Positions 8,759 to 16,475 of a stretch of DNA of 64,000 nt are shown piece by piece. Both the position numbers and the translations under genes were made by a program. Positions within the stretch are counted from its first letter, which is position 1, and the number at the start of each line of letters is the position of its first letter. This DNA is from JAXMAO01 sp046350375. GTDB lineage: Bacteria > Planctomycetota > Phycisphaerae > UBA1845 > UTPLA1. The stretch spans positions 124,001-188,000 of the forward strand of contig JAXMAO010000005.1 of assembly GCA_046350375.1 (NCBI GenBank), in the 5' to 3' direction. The notes under the pieces are model-generated. The model made no database searches. It worked only from the letters and a program-made list of their open reading frames with translations, and had not been told where the DNA came from.

Positions 8759-9352
8759 ATGAAGCGCCGTCGAATACTCTGGGCGCTGGCGGGCGTCTGC
8801 ACGGCCGGTTGCGGCCTGGTCCAGGATCTCCAGACCCTCTTCCTGCCGATCACGCCTCCCGGCTCGGACATGCAACTGGTCATCGGCGGGCTGAGCGACC
8901 TGCGGCCCTACTTCGGCGGCTACAGCATCGCCGAGCGGCCCAACGAAGAGGCCGGCCAGTTCCTGCTCGGCAGTTGCGGCTGCGGCGACTGGCGCGTCCT
9001 CTTTCAGCCCTACGACGGCAGCGGGCAGACCCAGTTTCCCGTTCGCTTCTTTTCGTTCGGCCCCTACTCGACCGACACCGTCGTCCAGGCCTATGGCACC
9101 GAGGACAACGACGAAGTGCTGCTCGACGTCAACCAGCCCGGCGGACTGACCGGCGGCCGGGCGCGGTTCTCCGGCCAGATTCGCGCCATCCTGGCGAAGC
9201 GCGGCGACTCTCACGTCGGCCAGCCGGTTGACGCCTGCATCCTCTGCCACGTCGGCGACGACCCCATTTTTCCGTTGCCCGCCTGGCATCCTCAGAAGTA
9301 CAAGACCAATCCGCGCGTCTGCCTCGAGTGTCACTCGGCCAACGGAGAATAG
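8759..9352 (+). CDS. Small lipoprotein with two CxxCH motifs
   Basis: 197 residues from the ATG preceded by GAGGGG. Residues 1-18 form a basic, hydrophobic signal with a lipobox-like TAGC, so Cys18 is the likely lipid attachment site. The central region (40-150) is beta-rich with no family I recognise and includes a CGC pair at 73-75. The C-terminal 45 residues hold two haem-c attachment motifs, CILCH at 160-164 and CLECH at 188-192, spaced as in compact dihaem domains; there is no obvious distal-ligand Met, but several His are available. It would be a periplasmic or outer-membrane redox lipoprotein if the haems are attached. It ends 30 bases before the convergent CDF gene. Whether the motifs bind haem or metal is inference. 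Confidence 0.75.
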   Translation: MKRRRILWALAGVCTAGCGLVQDLQTLFLPITPPGSDMQLVIGGLSDLRPYFGGYSIAERPNEEAGQFLLGSCGCGDWRVLFQPYDGSGQTQFPVRFFSFGPYSTDTVVQAYGTEDNDEVLLDVNQPGGLTGGRARFSGQIRAILAKRGDSHVGQPVDACILCHVGDDPIFPLPAWHPQKYKTNPRVCLECHSANGE

Positions 9353-9382
9353 CCCGGCGACACCGCGCCGCGGCCACCGCGC

Positions 9383-10429
9383 TCAGCGCTCGCCCGGCCG
9401 CGCCGCCATTTCGCCGTGGGCCGCTTCCCGCTCGTGCGGGTTTTCGCTCGGCGTGAAGACCGCGCCGACCCGATTGCGCGTCGAATACTCCTCGAGCAGC
9501 TGGCCGTCGGCCGGCTCGATGTGCACCAGCAGCCGCGTGCTGGGCAGGGCCGTGGTGAGGGCCGCCTCAATGCGGTGCGACAAGGCGTGCGCATCGCGCA
9601 CCGTGGTGTCGGCATCGACCACCAGGTGAATGTCGACATGCCGGTCGGTGCCGCTGCGGCGCGTCCGCATGCCGTGCACCTCCACGAACTCGGAGCGGAA
9701 TGCCTCGAGCGCGGCGGTGATCCGTGCGACCTCGTCGTCCGGCAGCGCCGCGTCCATCAGTTGCCGATAGCCCGGCACGATGATCCGCCAGCCGACCGTG
9801 ATGAGATAGGTGCCCAGCACCAGCGCCGTGACCGAGTCGACGCGCGTCGCAAAGCTCCAGCCCCACTTCAGCCCCGCCCGCGACACCGCCAGCGCCGCCA
9901 GCAACCCCAGCGTGATGTAGATGTGCGTCCGCAGGTGCATCGCCTCTGCGAAAACGGCCGGCGAGTGCGTCTGCCGCGCCAGCCGCATCACGCGGCGCGA
10001 CACGACCACGTAGATCACGCTCGCCGCGCCCATACAGACCAGCGTGATCGGCTCGGGACGCGGGTCGGCCACCGCCAGTCCCAGCAGCACCGCCGTGGCG
10101 CGCCAGCCGGCCCAGACGCCCGACACCGCCACCACGCTCCCCTCGATGATCGCCGCCAGGCTGTCGAATTTTCCGTGGCCGAACGGATGAGTCCGGTCGG
10201 CCGGACGCGACGCCAGCCGCACCAGCACCAGCGCGACCAGCGAGTCGGCCAGGTCGGCCGCGGTGTGAATGCCCTCGGCGGTGACGCTGACCAGCCGGAA
10301 CGCGACGCCGAGAAACACCTCGATCGTCGCGACGGTCAGCGTCGTCACGATGCAGAGCATCACGGCGCGATGGCGCAGCCGTGCCAGCTCGTTGTCGGTG
10401 ATCGCAGGCGGGGGAGAGGTTGATTGCAC
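9383..10429 (-). CDS. Cation diffusion facilitator transporter with altered metal site
   Basis: 348 residues from GTG at 10429; the frame is open further upstream but would run into the neighbouring gene. Six transmembrane segments are followed by a cytosolic C-terminal domain (about 230-320, with VHGMRTRRSG and DIHLVVDADTTV). CDF proteins exchange divalent metal ions (Zn, Fe, Mn, Co) for protons across the inner membrane. The TM2 metal motif is HTAAD (His55, Asp59), and the loop motif HPFGHGKFDSLAA is classical. The TM5 motif, normally HxxxD, reads HLRTH (His165, His169), so a ligand aspartate has become histidine. This may alter metal specificity. The gene is convergent with the CxxCH lipoprotein and 70 bases downstream of the kinase-like gene. 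Confidence 0.88.
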   Translation of the reverse strand: MQSTSPPPAITDNELARLRHRAVMLCIVTTLTVATIEVFLGVAFRLVSVTAEGIHTAADLADSLVALVLVRLASRPADRTHPFGHGKFDSLAAIIEGSVVAVSGVWAGWRATAVLLGLAVADPRPEPITLVCMGAASVIYVVVSRRVMRLARQTHSPAVFAEAMHLRTHIYITLGLLAALAVSRAGLKWGWSFATRVDSVTALVLGTYLITVGWRIIVPGYRQLMDAALPDDEVARITAALEAFRSEFVEVHGMRTRRSGTDRHVDIHLVVDADTTVRDAHALSHRIEAALTTALPSTRLLVHIEPADGQLLEEYSTRNRVGAVFTPSENPHEREAAHGEMAARPGER

Positions 10430-10499
10430 GCGCAGACCCTGTGCGGATTTTAGCCCGGCCGGGCCGATCGTGCCGCAGCGACTCTTCTGCGGCCGGGCG

Positions 10500-11222
10500 T
10501 CATGCCGGACCTTCGACGCAGCCCCGCCGCCGCAGCGCCAGCAGGATGAGCTCGACGGCGTCGTCCGGCTGGAGCGGGTCGAGCTTGATGGCCAGGTCAA
10601 AGCGCTCGCGGTCGTCGGCGTCGCGGTGGAAGTGGCGCGCGATGAAATCGGCGCGGTCGGCCTCGATCCGCCGCAGCGCCCGGGCGGCCTCGTCGGCGCT
10701 CTGGTGCGTCTCGGCCGCGTACGCCGCCACGCGGCGCGATCGCTCCTCGATGATCTGCACCCGCAGTCCGCAGCCGCGCGGCAGCAGCAGATCGGCGCCG
10801 CGCCCCACGAACACCGCGTGGCTGCCGCGCGCGATCGAGAGCACGGTCTTCCCGAGCTGGCGAAAGTAGTCGTCGCGCGTTGCCGCGTTCGGCGCCAGCG
10901 CGATCGCCATGTCCTCGACCCAGCTCTGGTCGCGCTCGTCGAGCGCCGCGTACAGCTTCGCCCGCAGCCGGTCGTCGCCCGCCATCGACATCAGCAGCTC
11001 GCGGTCGAAGACCGGCCAGCCGAGCCGCTCGCCCAGCCGGCGCGCCACGGTTGTTCCGTCGCTGCCCGGCTGGCGCGAGAGCGTGACAAACTCCTGCACC
11101 ACCCGGCGCTCGCCGCCGGTCGTGACCGGGCGACTCGACGCCCGCAGCCGGTCCAGGGTGTGCATCTGCTTTTCGACCAGTCGCGCGACGGTCGTCGGTT
11201 CGATGTGTGTTCGCGCGGTCAT
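10500..11222 (-). CDS. Cytidylate-kinase-like P-loop protein
   Basis: 240 residues from the ATG at 11222, which has an AAGGAG element about 9 bases upstream. After about 45 residues that look like a helical leader, the segment VTLSRQPGSDGTTVARRLGERL and then VFDREL match the phosphate-binding loop region of the cytidylate-kinase-like family. Further Arg-rich segments (VFVGRGADLLL, VQIIEERSRRVAAY and ADFIARHFHRDADDRERFDL, the last split by a turn) fit the lid and C-terminal part. Family members are predicted nucleotide kinases, but substrates of this branch are largely uncharacterised. The loop deviates from the standard GSGG form. It is about 100 bases from the methyltransferase gene on the same strand. 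Confidence 0.75.
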   Translation of the reverse strand: MTARTHIEPTTVARLVEKQMHTLDRLRASSRPVTTGGERRVVQEFVTLSRQPGSDGTTVARRLGERLGWPVFDRELLMSMAGDDRLRAKLYAALDERDQSWVEDMAIALAPNAATRDDYFRQLGKTVLSIARGSHAVFVGRGADLLLPRGCGLRVQIIEERSRRVAAYAAETHQSADEAARALRRIEADRADFIARHFHRDADDRERFDLAIKLDPLQPDDAVELILLALRRRGCVEGPA

Positions 11223-11323
11223 GGCTCCGCTCCTTGCGGCAAAGCCGGAGCTGCACAGAACTTGCGCCCGCGCACCCGCCTGGCGAGCGATCCGCACGGC
11301 GCGCCCCGGTCCGCCGGATTACT

Positions 11324-12076
11324 CTACAATTTCCGTGCCACGAAGAAACCGCGCTGCGACCCCAGGCGATACTCCTGACCATCCGGCCCGGCGAACAGAT
11401 GCTCGAGTTCCATCCCCGCGTCCGAGAGCATTCGCCCGACCTGCGCGACCGTGAAGACCCGCTGAAGGGAGCCGCAGGTCTCGCGCTGCTCGCCGCGCGA
11501 AAAGGTGTACTGCGTGTCCAGGCAGCTCTCGCGCACGCGATAGTGGTTCTCGATCTCCATCACGATGTCGCCCGCCTCGATGCGAAAGCTCGGCTTGAGC
11601 GTCGACAAGGCTGATTCAGCGACCGCGCCATAGTCGATCGCGAACCGCCCGCCGGCGCGCAGCGCGCCGCCGACCGCGACGCAGAATCGCTCCGTCTCGC
11701 CCGGCTCGAGGTATCCGAAGCTGTTCCCGAAGCAGTACACCGCGTCGAATTCGCCGCCCGCCGGCAGTTCGCGCATGTCGCCTTGTCGCCAGGTGATCGC
11801 CGGCTCGACGCCCGCGCCGGCGCGCCGCGCCGCCGCCAGGAAATCGGTCGAGCGGTCGATGCCGGTCAGCCGGTAGCCGCGCTGCGCCAGCGCCACCGCG
11901 TGCCGTCCGCCGCCGCACGGCACGTCCAGCACCCGCGCCCCGGGCGCCAGCGCCAGGGCCCGGTCGAGGAAGTCGGCTTCCTGCCGGGTCGCCTCGGGCG
12001 GAACGATTCGCAGCCAGAACTCGACCGCCAGGCCACCGAAGAAATCCGCGTACCAGTCCGCTCGCGTCGGTCCCAT
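11324..12076 (-). CDS. SAM-dependent class I methyltransferase
   Basis: 250 residues from the ATG at 12076, which overlaps the stop codon of the upstream gene in a TGATG arrangement, implying translational coupling. SAM-binding motif I is VLDVPCGGGRHAVAL near residue 47, followed by the acidic residue in LTGIDRSTDFL; motif III-like DAVYCFGNSFGYL comes later. The fold and size fit small-molecule methyltransferases of the Methyltransf_25/11 type. The C-terminal half (GRFAIDYGAV, DIVMEIENHYRV) is beta-rich. The substrate is unknown; coupling to a spermidine-synthase-like membrane protein suggests the two act on the same compound, which is inference. Confidence 0.85.
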   Translation of the reverse strand: MGPTRADWYADFFGGLAVEFWLRIVPPEATRQEADFLDRALALAPGARVLDVPCGGGRHAVALAQRGYRLTGIDRSTDFLAAARRAGAGVEPAITWRQGDMRELPAGGEFDAVYCFGNSFGYLEPGETERFCVAVGGALRAGGRFAIDYGAVAESALSTLKPSFRIEAGDIVMEIENHYRVRESCLDTQYTFSRGEQRETCGSLQRVFTVAQVGRMLSDAGMELEHLFAGPDGQEYRLGSQRGFFVARKL

Positions 12077-14529
12077 CACACTGCTCCGTGCCGCATCTTG
12101 GCTCGGGCGGGCGGCGCCGCGGGCGACATCGATCTCGACAGCAGCCAGGCCAGCGCGTAGCAGGCCGTGCCGCACCACCAGGTGGCCGAGATTCCGGCGG
12201 CCATCGCGATCACCACTCCCAGCACCGAACCGACCACCGACAGCGCGCCGTTCAGCGCCCAGAGCCACGCCGCCACGTCGCCGGCCTGTTCCAGCGCCGC
12301 CTTGAGCCCCAGCGGAAACGCCATTCCCATGCCGACCCCGGCCGGCGCGAGCAGCGCCACCGCCAGCACGATTCGCCACGCCGTGGCCGACGATTGATAG
12401 CCCGCCACCAGCCGCGGCGTCAACAGCCCGATCACCGCCAGCGTCGCCATCAGCAGCATCAGCCGCCGCGCCGCCGACCGCGCCGCCCGCGCCGCCGGCA
12501 CGCCGGTCGTCAGCGCGCTGCCGACTCCGCCGCACACCAGCAGCGAAAAGAGCACCACCGACAGGCTGTAGGTCGGATGACCGAGCAGCACCAGCAGCCG
12601 CTGCATCTGCGCGATTTCGATCAGCATGAACCCCAGCCCGATCGCCGCGAAGTAGAGCGACTCTCGCCCGGCCCGCAGGATCGCGCCGCGGTCTCCGCCG
12701 ACCAGCGCCGGCGCCACCACCAGCCCGGCCGTCAGCAACACCACCGCCGCGAGCAGCCCCGCCAGCACGGTCACCGCCCGCAGGTTGATCTGCTCCGCCA
12801 GCGGCCCCCAGCGCCGCGGCTGAAACGCCAGGCTCATCCGCGCCATGTTGAAAAAGAACGGCCGATCATCGGTCGGCGGCGACAGGTCGATCGGAAACTG
12901 CGCCGCCAGCGCGGCCGGGTCGTCGGTCGATGCGAACTTCGCCACCGTGTCGTCGCGCGCCTCGTCCGGCGTCAGCAGCGGCACGAACTCCATCCGCCGC
13001 GCCAGCGCCTCGAGCGCCGCCAGCTCGCCGGCCGGAAACGGCGTCCGGCGGACCAGCAGCGTCGCGATCTCCGGCAACCCGTCGGCCGAGGCGTCGCGCC
13101 GCTGCGACAGCACGATCGCCAGGTGCCGGCGCGGGTCGCGCACCCCCAGCCGCCGCAGCGCCGCGTTGGCCAGCGACGCGATGCGATAGGTCTCGCCCGG
13201 CGTGCCATGCTGAAACCAGCGCGACACGGTGAGGATCCCGTCGTCCGACAGGTGGCTCAGAAACGTCTCCCAGGCGTCGACGGTGTACAGCGCGTTTTCA
13301 CTCAGCACGAACGCGCCCGCCGCCGTGGCCGCCCAGGTGTCGATCAGCGAGATCTGCAGAATGTCATAGCGCTCAGCCGATCGCGCGACAAAGCTGCGGG
13401 CCTCGTCGTGGGCGAAGGTGACATCCGGGCGCTCGTTCAGCCGGCCGGTGAACCCGCCGAAGACGCGGTTGACGGCGTCCAGGATGGCACCGTTGATCTC
13501 GACCGCGGTGACGTGCCGCTGCCGGAAGGCCAGCCCGGCGAGCACGTCGCGCCCGCCCCCCGCGCCGACCACCAGCACGCGCGCGTCGCGCTTCAGGTGA
13601 TGGGCCACGTTCGTCACGTCATATTTCATGAATTCCAGCGGCGACAGGTCGCCCGAAAAGCGCGTCAGATAGGTCCCCGCCGTGCCGTCGATGTTCAGGA
13701 AAAGCTGCGGAATCGTCCGCCCCGTCGGCCAGGTTCGGCTCAGCCCCCACGCGGTCGGCTCACTTGCGACCGTTTCGTCGCCCCACACGCGGATGCGCGA
13801 GAACGAATTCCACCGTTCATAGCGCGGCGTGCCTTCGCGCGCCCCTTTCACCCAGATCAGCCGGATCCACCGCGCCCCGGCCTCGCCCAGCGCCGCATTG
13901 GCGCTGCCGATGGCCGCCAGCCCGATCGCGCCGGCCAGTGCCGCACTGCACCATCGCCGCGAGACGCCCGCGCCATAACACGCCGCGCCCGTCAGCGCCA
14001 CGGCCGCCGTCAGCACCACCGCCGACGGCCCGTCGGCCCGCTCCAGCAGCGGCGTCAGCAGCAGGCAGCCGGCCGCTGCGCCGGCCAGGTCGCAGGCATA
14101 CAGCCGGCTCACCTCGCCGCCAAACCGCGTCAACGACAGGCAGACGCAGATTCCGCTGAACACGAACGGAATCGAAATCAGCGCATAGGTGCCGACCAGC
14201 GCCGCCACGCCGGCGACGCCCGAGCCCGGGCCCGGCGGAATCCGCAGGTGCACGACGAAGCTACCGACCAGCGTCAGCCCGAACAGCGCCGCCGAGCCGG
14301 CCAGGCTGCGGCGCGTTCGCTCGCGCGGGAAGAGCGGCCGCGCGACCTGCACCAGCACCGCCCCCAGGGTCATGCCGAACATCGCGATCGACACCGCGAC
14401 GAACGCGAAGTGATACCACATCGTGACGCTGAAGATGCGCGTCAGCAGGATCTCGTACATCAGCGTGGAGAGCGCAACGCAGAACAGGCCGGCATACGTC
14501 GGCCGGCCGGCGGAGATGGTTGCAGGCAT
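12076..14529 (-). CDS. Membrane protein with spermidine-synthase-like domain
   Basis: 817 residues from ATG at 14529; a GTG at 14550 would add seven. Residues about 10-215 hold six or more transmembrane segments, beginning with LFCVALSTLMYEILLTRIFS. The middle (about 230-560) is a soluble Rossmann domain with the motif VLVVGAGGGRDVLAG near residue 318 and the acidic partner in TAVEIN, as in spermidine/spermine synthases, which transfer an aminopropyl group from decarboxylated SAM. Further helices occupy about 590-800. The polyamine-specific catalytic Asp cannot be placed with confidence, so true polyamine synthesis is uncertain. Such fusions are widespread in planctomycetes and other environmental bacteria, with unknown function. 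The stop overlaps the start of the methyltransferase gene. Confidence 0.82.
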   Translation of the reverse strand: MPATISAGRPTYAGLFCVALSTLMYEILLTRIFSVTMWYHFAFVAVSIAMFGMTLGAVLVQVARPLFPRERTRRSLAGSAALFGLTLVGSFVVHLRIPPGPGSGVAGVAALVGTYALISIPFVFSGICVCLSLTRFGGEVSRLYACDLAGAAAGCLLLTPLLERADGPSAVVLTAAVALTGAACYGAGVSRRWCSAALAGAIGLAAIGSANAALGEAGARWIRLIWVKGAREGTPRYERWNSFSRIRVWGDETVASEPTAWGLSRTWPTGRTIPQLFLNIDGTAGTYLTRFSGDLSPLEFMKYDVTNVAHHLKRDARVLVVGAGGGRDVLAGLAFRQRHVTAVEINGAILDAVNRVFGGFTGRLNERPDVTFAHDEARSFVARSAERYDILQISLIDTWAATAAGAFVLSENALYTVDAWETFLSHLSDDGILTVSRWFQHGTPGETYRIASLANAALRRLGVRDPRRHLAIVLSQRRDASADGLPEIATLLVRRTPFPAGELAALEALARRMEFVPLLTPDEARDDTVAKFASTDDPAALAAQFPIDLSPPTDDRPFFFNMARMSLAFQPRRWGPLAEQINLRAVTVLAGLLAAVVLLTAGLVVAPALVGGDRGAILRAGRESLYFAAIGLGFMLIEIAQMQRLLVLLGHPTYSLSVVLFSLLVCGGVGSALTTGVPAARAARSAARRLMLLMATLAVIGLLTPRLVAGYQSSATAWRIVLAVALLAPAGVGMGMAFPLGLKAALEQAGDVAAWLWALNGALSVVGSVLGVVIAMAAGISATWWCGTACYALAWLLSRSMSPAAPPARAKMRHGAV

Positions 14530-14622
14530 GGTGTCGTCCGCGCGGCGCACCCCGCGCCATGCGCGACAGTGATAGCGATTGCGGGCCCGCTCGACAAGCC
14601 GCGCGGCAGATCGTCGGCGGCG

Positions 14623-15366
14623 CTACGGAAGCCCCCGGAAGAACCGGCTCCAGCGCGGCTTCCAGCCGTGGGCCGCGTCGAGCGAAATGGCAACCCCCAC
14701 CGCCCGACCGACAATCGCGCTGCGCGGTACGGCGCCCCAGAAGCGCGAGTCGTAGCTCTGATCGCGGTTGTCGCCCATCACGAAGTACTGATCGGCCGGC
14801 ACGCGCACCGGCCCGAACCAGCGCGGCGACGGCGCCGTCGGCGTCGCCATCATGGGGTGATCGTGCTTGCCCAGCCGCTCGTGCGCCAGCAATCGCCCGG
14901 GCCGATCTTCCGGCGCGAGCCGGCGCAGATCGCCGGCGTCCGGCGGCGAATACGCGAGCGATGTCCCGTTTACAAGCACGCGGTTGTCGCGCAGCTCGAT
15001 CGTGTCGCCCGGCAGCCCGACGACTCGCTTGACCAGGCGCGTCCCGTCGTGCGGCGAGAAGAAGACCACCACGTCGCCGCGCTGCGGATCGCCCCAGGTC
15101 GCCACGTGCCACGTCGTGAACGGCACCTTCAGGTCGTACGCCAGCTTGTTCACGAAGATGCGGTCGCCTTCCAGAATGGTCGGCTTCATCGACCCGGTCG
15201 GCACGTCGTTCCAGTCGGCCAGCGACGACTTGACCGCCAAACAGAGCACCACCACCGGCACCAGCGGCAGCGCCCAGCGCGCCGCCGCGATCAGCCGTCG
15301 CCGCACGCGCGCCCGCCAGCCCGTCACGTTCGCCGCCGTTCCCGGATGCATCGCCTGCTGAGTCAT
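14623..15366 (-). CDS. lepB: Signal peptidase I
   Basis: 247 residues. Cleaves signal peptides from exported preproteins at the periplasmic face of the inner membrane. One transmembrane helix (about 31-46) is followed by box B with the catalytic serine (Ser59 in PTGSMKPT), box D with the general-base lysine (Lys113 in LVKRVVGLPGD) and box E (GDNRDQSYDSRFWGAV). The segment between boxes D and E is longer than in the minimal enzyme. One helix rather than two is usual outside Enterobacteria. It lies 93 bases upstream of the spermidine-synthase-like gene on the same strand and may be transcribed with it. All catalytic positions are intact. Confidence 0.95.
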   Translation of the reverse strand: MTQQAMHPGTAANVTGWRARVRRRLIAAARWALPLVPVVVLCLAVKSSLADWNDVPTGSMKPTILEGDRIFVNKLAYDLKVPFTTWHVATWGDPQRGDVVVFFSPHDGTRLVKRVVGLPGDTIELRDNRVLVNGTSLAYSPPDAGDLRRLAPEDRPGRLLAHERLGKHDHPMMATPTAPSPRWFGPVRVPADQYFVMGDNRDQSYDSRFWGAVPRSAIVGRAVGVAISLDAAHGWKPRWSRFFRGLP

Positions 15367-15495
15367 CGATCAGCTCCCAGATTTCCCGTTGCTCGCGCCG
15401 AGGGCGTGGCCAACGCCGTCTCAGTCAATAACGACCGCGGCCCGCCCCGGGTTCATACCGCCGCACGTCATCGGCGGTAAGATATTATTTGTAAA

Positions 15496-16008
15496 TCATT
15501 TATGATCGCGTGCCGCGGCGGGTTCCTGCGCCTGCCGCGCCCGGAACGCATCGTCCGCCTCGATCAGTCGCTCGAAGGCCGACTCGCTCACCAGCCGCAC
15601 ACGCCCGCTCCAGAACAGCACGTGCCGCGCCGGGCGCAGGAACGGAAACTCGACCACGCGCTGCCCGGCGGCCGACTCGTGGGCGATCAGCATTCGTTCA
15701 TCGGCCGCGCCCGCGACCGGGCGATAGACCAGCCCCGCCGCGTCGAACGGCAGCCCGGCCGCGTCGATCGAAAGCGACTTCGGCAGCTGCCCGTCGTTCG
15801 CGCCGGCGAATCGCTTCAGCGCGGCATGCAGACCGGCCAGCGCCGCGGCCGCGCCGCCAGAGCGATCGGTTGCCCGCGCGGCTCCGATCAGCAGGTAGAC
15901 GTAGCGCGCCAGGATCAGCACGCACCCGATCAGCACCGCCCAGATGACCAGCGGCACGCGCTGCAGCAGTTCCATCGGTTCGCTCGTCGGAGGCGTCGCC
16001 ACGGTCAT
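15496..16008 (-). CDS. Single-pass membrane protein, unknown function
   Basis: 170 residues. One transmembrane helix (about 20-42, VPLVIWAVLIGCVLILARYV) is followed by a soluble domain with a helical stretch (AAAALAGLHAALKRFAGANDGQLPK, given here as AALAGLHAALKRF) and short beta strands ending in an acidic helix and a basic tail. The pattern of one anchor plus a segment reading NDGQLPKSL recalls the pilin-like and prepilin-domain proteins of planctomycetes, in which a short helix and a GQLP-type turn follow the N-terminal helix, but no type 3 signal peptide is seen. I cannot name a family. It lies 130 bases upstream of lepB and 36 bases downstream of the zinc-ribbon gene on the same strand. 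Confidence 0.65.
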   Translation of the reverse strand: MTVATPPTSEPMELLQRVPLVIWAVLIGCVLILARYVYLLIGAARATDRSGGAAAALAGLHAALKRFAGANDGQLPKSLSIDAAGLPFDAAGLVYRPVAGAADERMLIAHESAAGQRVVEFPFLRPARHVLFWSGRVRLVSESAFERLIEADDAFRARQAQEPAAARDHK

Positions 16009-16044
16009 TTCTCGCTCGCGGCCGCGCGTCCCGCTGTGCTGCGA

Positions 16045-16341
16045 CTAACGCAGCAGCCAGCGCAGCCCGCGCATCAGAAACGGCGCCGCGCCGAGCACCA
16101 GCAGCGCCACGCCGATTCGCAGCGGCCACCGCCGCCCCTCGTACCGGCCGATGTCGATCAGGTGATCCGCCAGCCGCATCCCGCACTCGGGGCAGCGATC
16201 CAGCGGCAGCCCGGTCAGGTCATAGCCGCAGTGGCCGCAGTAGGGCGTCTGCCCGACGCGCCGGCCGCGCAGCCCCTGCAGCGCCACCAGCAGGCCCGCA
16301 AACAGGCACAGACCGGCCGCGATCACCAGCAGCGGATGCAC
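16045..16341 (-). CDS. Small membrane protein with CGYDL-type zinc ribbon
   Basis: 98 residues. Two transmembrane segments (about 4-25 and 75-95) flank a compact zinc ribbon: CGHCGYDLTGLPLDRCPECG (residues about 35-54), with two CxxC pairs 13 residues apart. The CGYDLTGL...CPECG ribbon is very common in planctomycete, especially Phycisphaerae, membrane proteins; its function is unknown. The ribbon would face the cytoplasm if the N-terminus is outside. It probably forms an operon with the following 170-residue protein, 36 bases away. Confidence 0.8.
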   Translation of the reverse strand: MHPLLVIAAGLCLFAGLLVALQGLRGRRVGQTPYCGHCGYDLTGLPLDRCPECGMRLADHLIDIGRYEGRRWPLRIGVALLVLGAAPFLMRGLRWLLR

Positions 16342-16475
16342 GGCGCCATCCTACCGCGAGCCGTGCGGCGATGGACGTGCATTGAAGACCGGGCGCAACT
16401 GAAGGAACTGCCGCCGCCGTGCCGCGCATGGAAATCAACGCGAGTCGGTTCGATGCACGCGCGAAATTCGGCGGG

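Noticed and set aside
12088..15480. A very long plus-strand open frame (about 1130 codons) opposite the spermidine-synthase-like and lepB genes
   Set aside because: Its translation is rich in Arg, Gln, Pro and His without any domain, and the opposite strand encodes complete, recognisable proteins. Long antisense frames are expected at this GC content.
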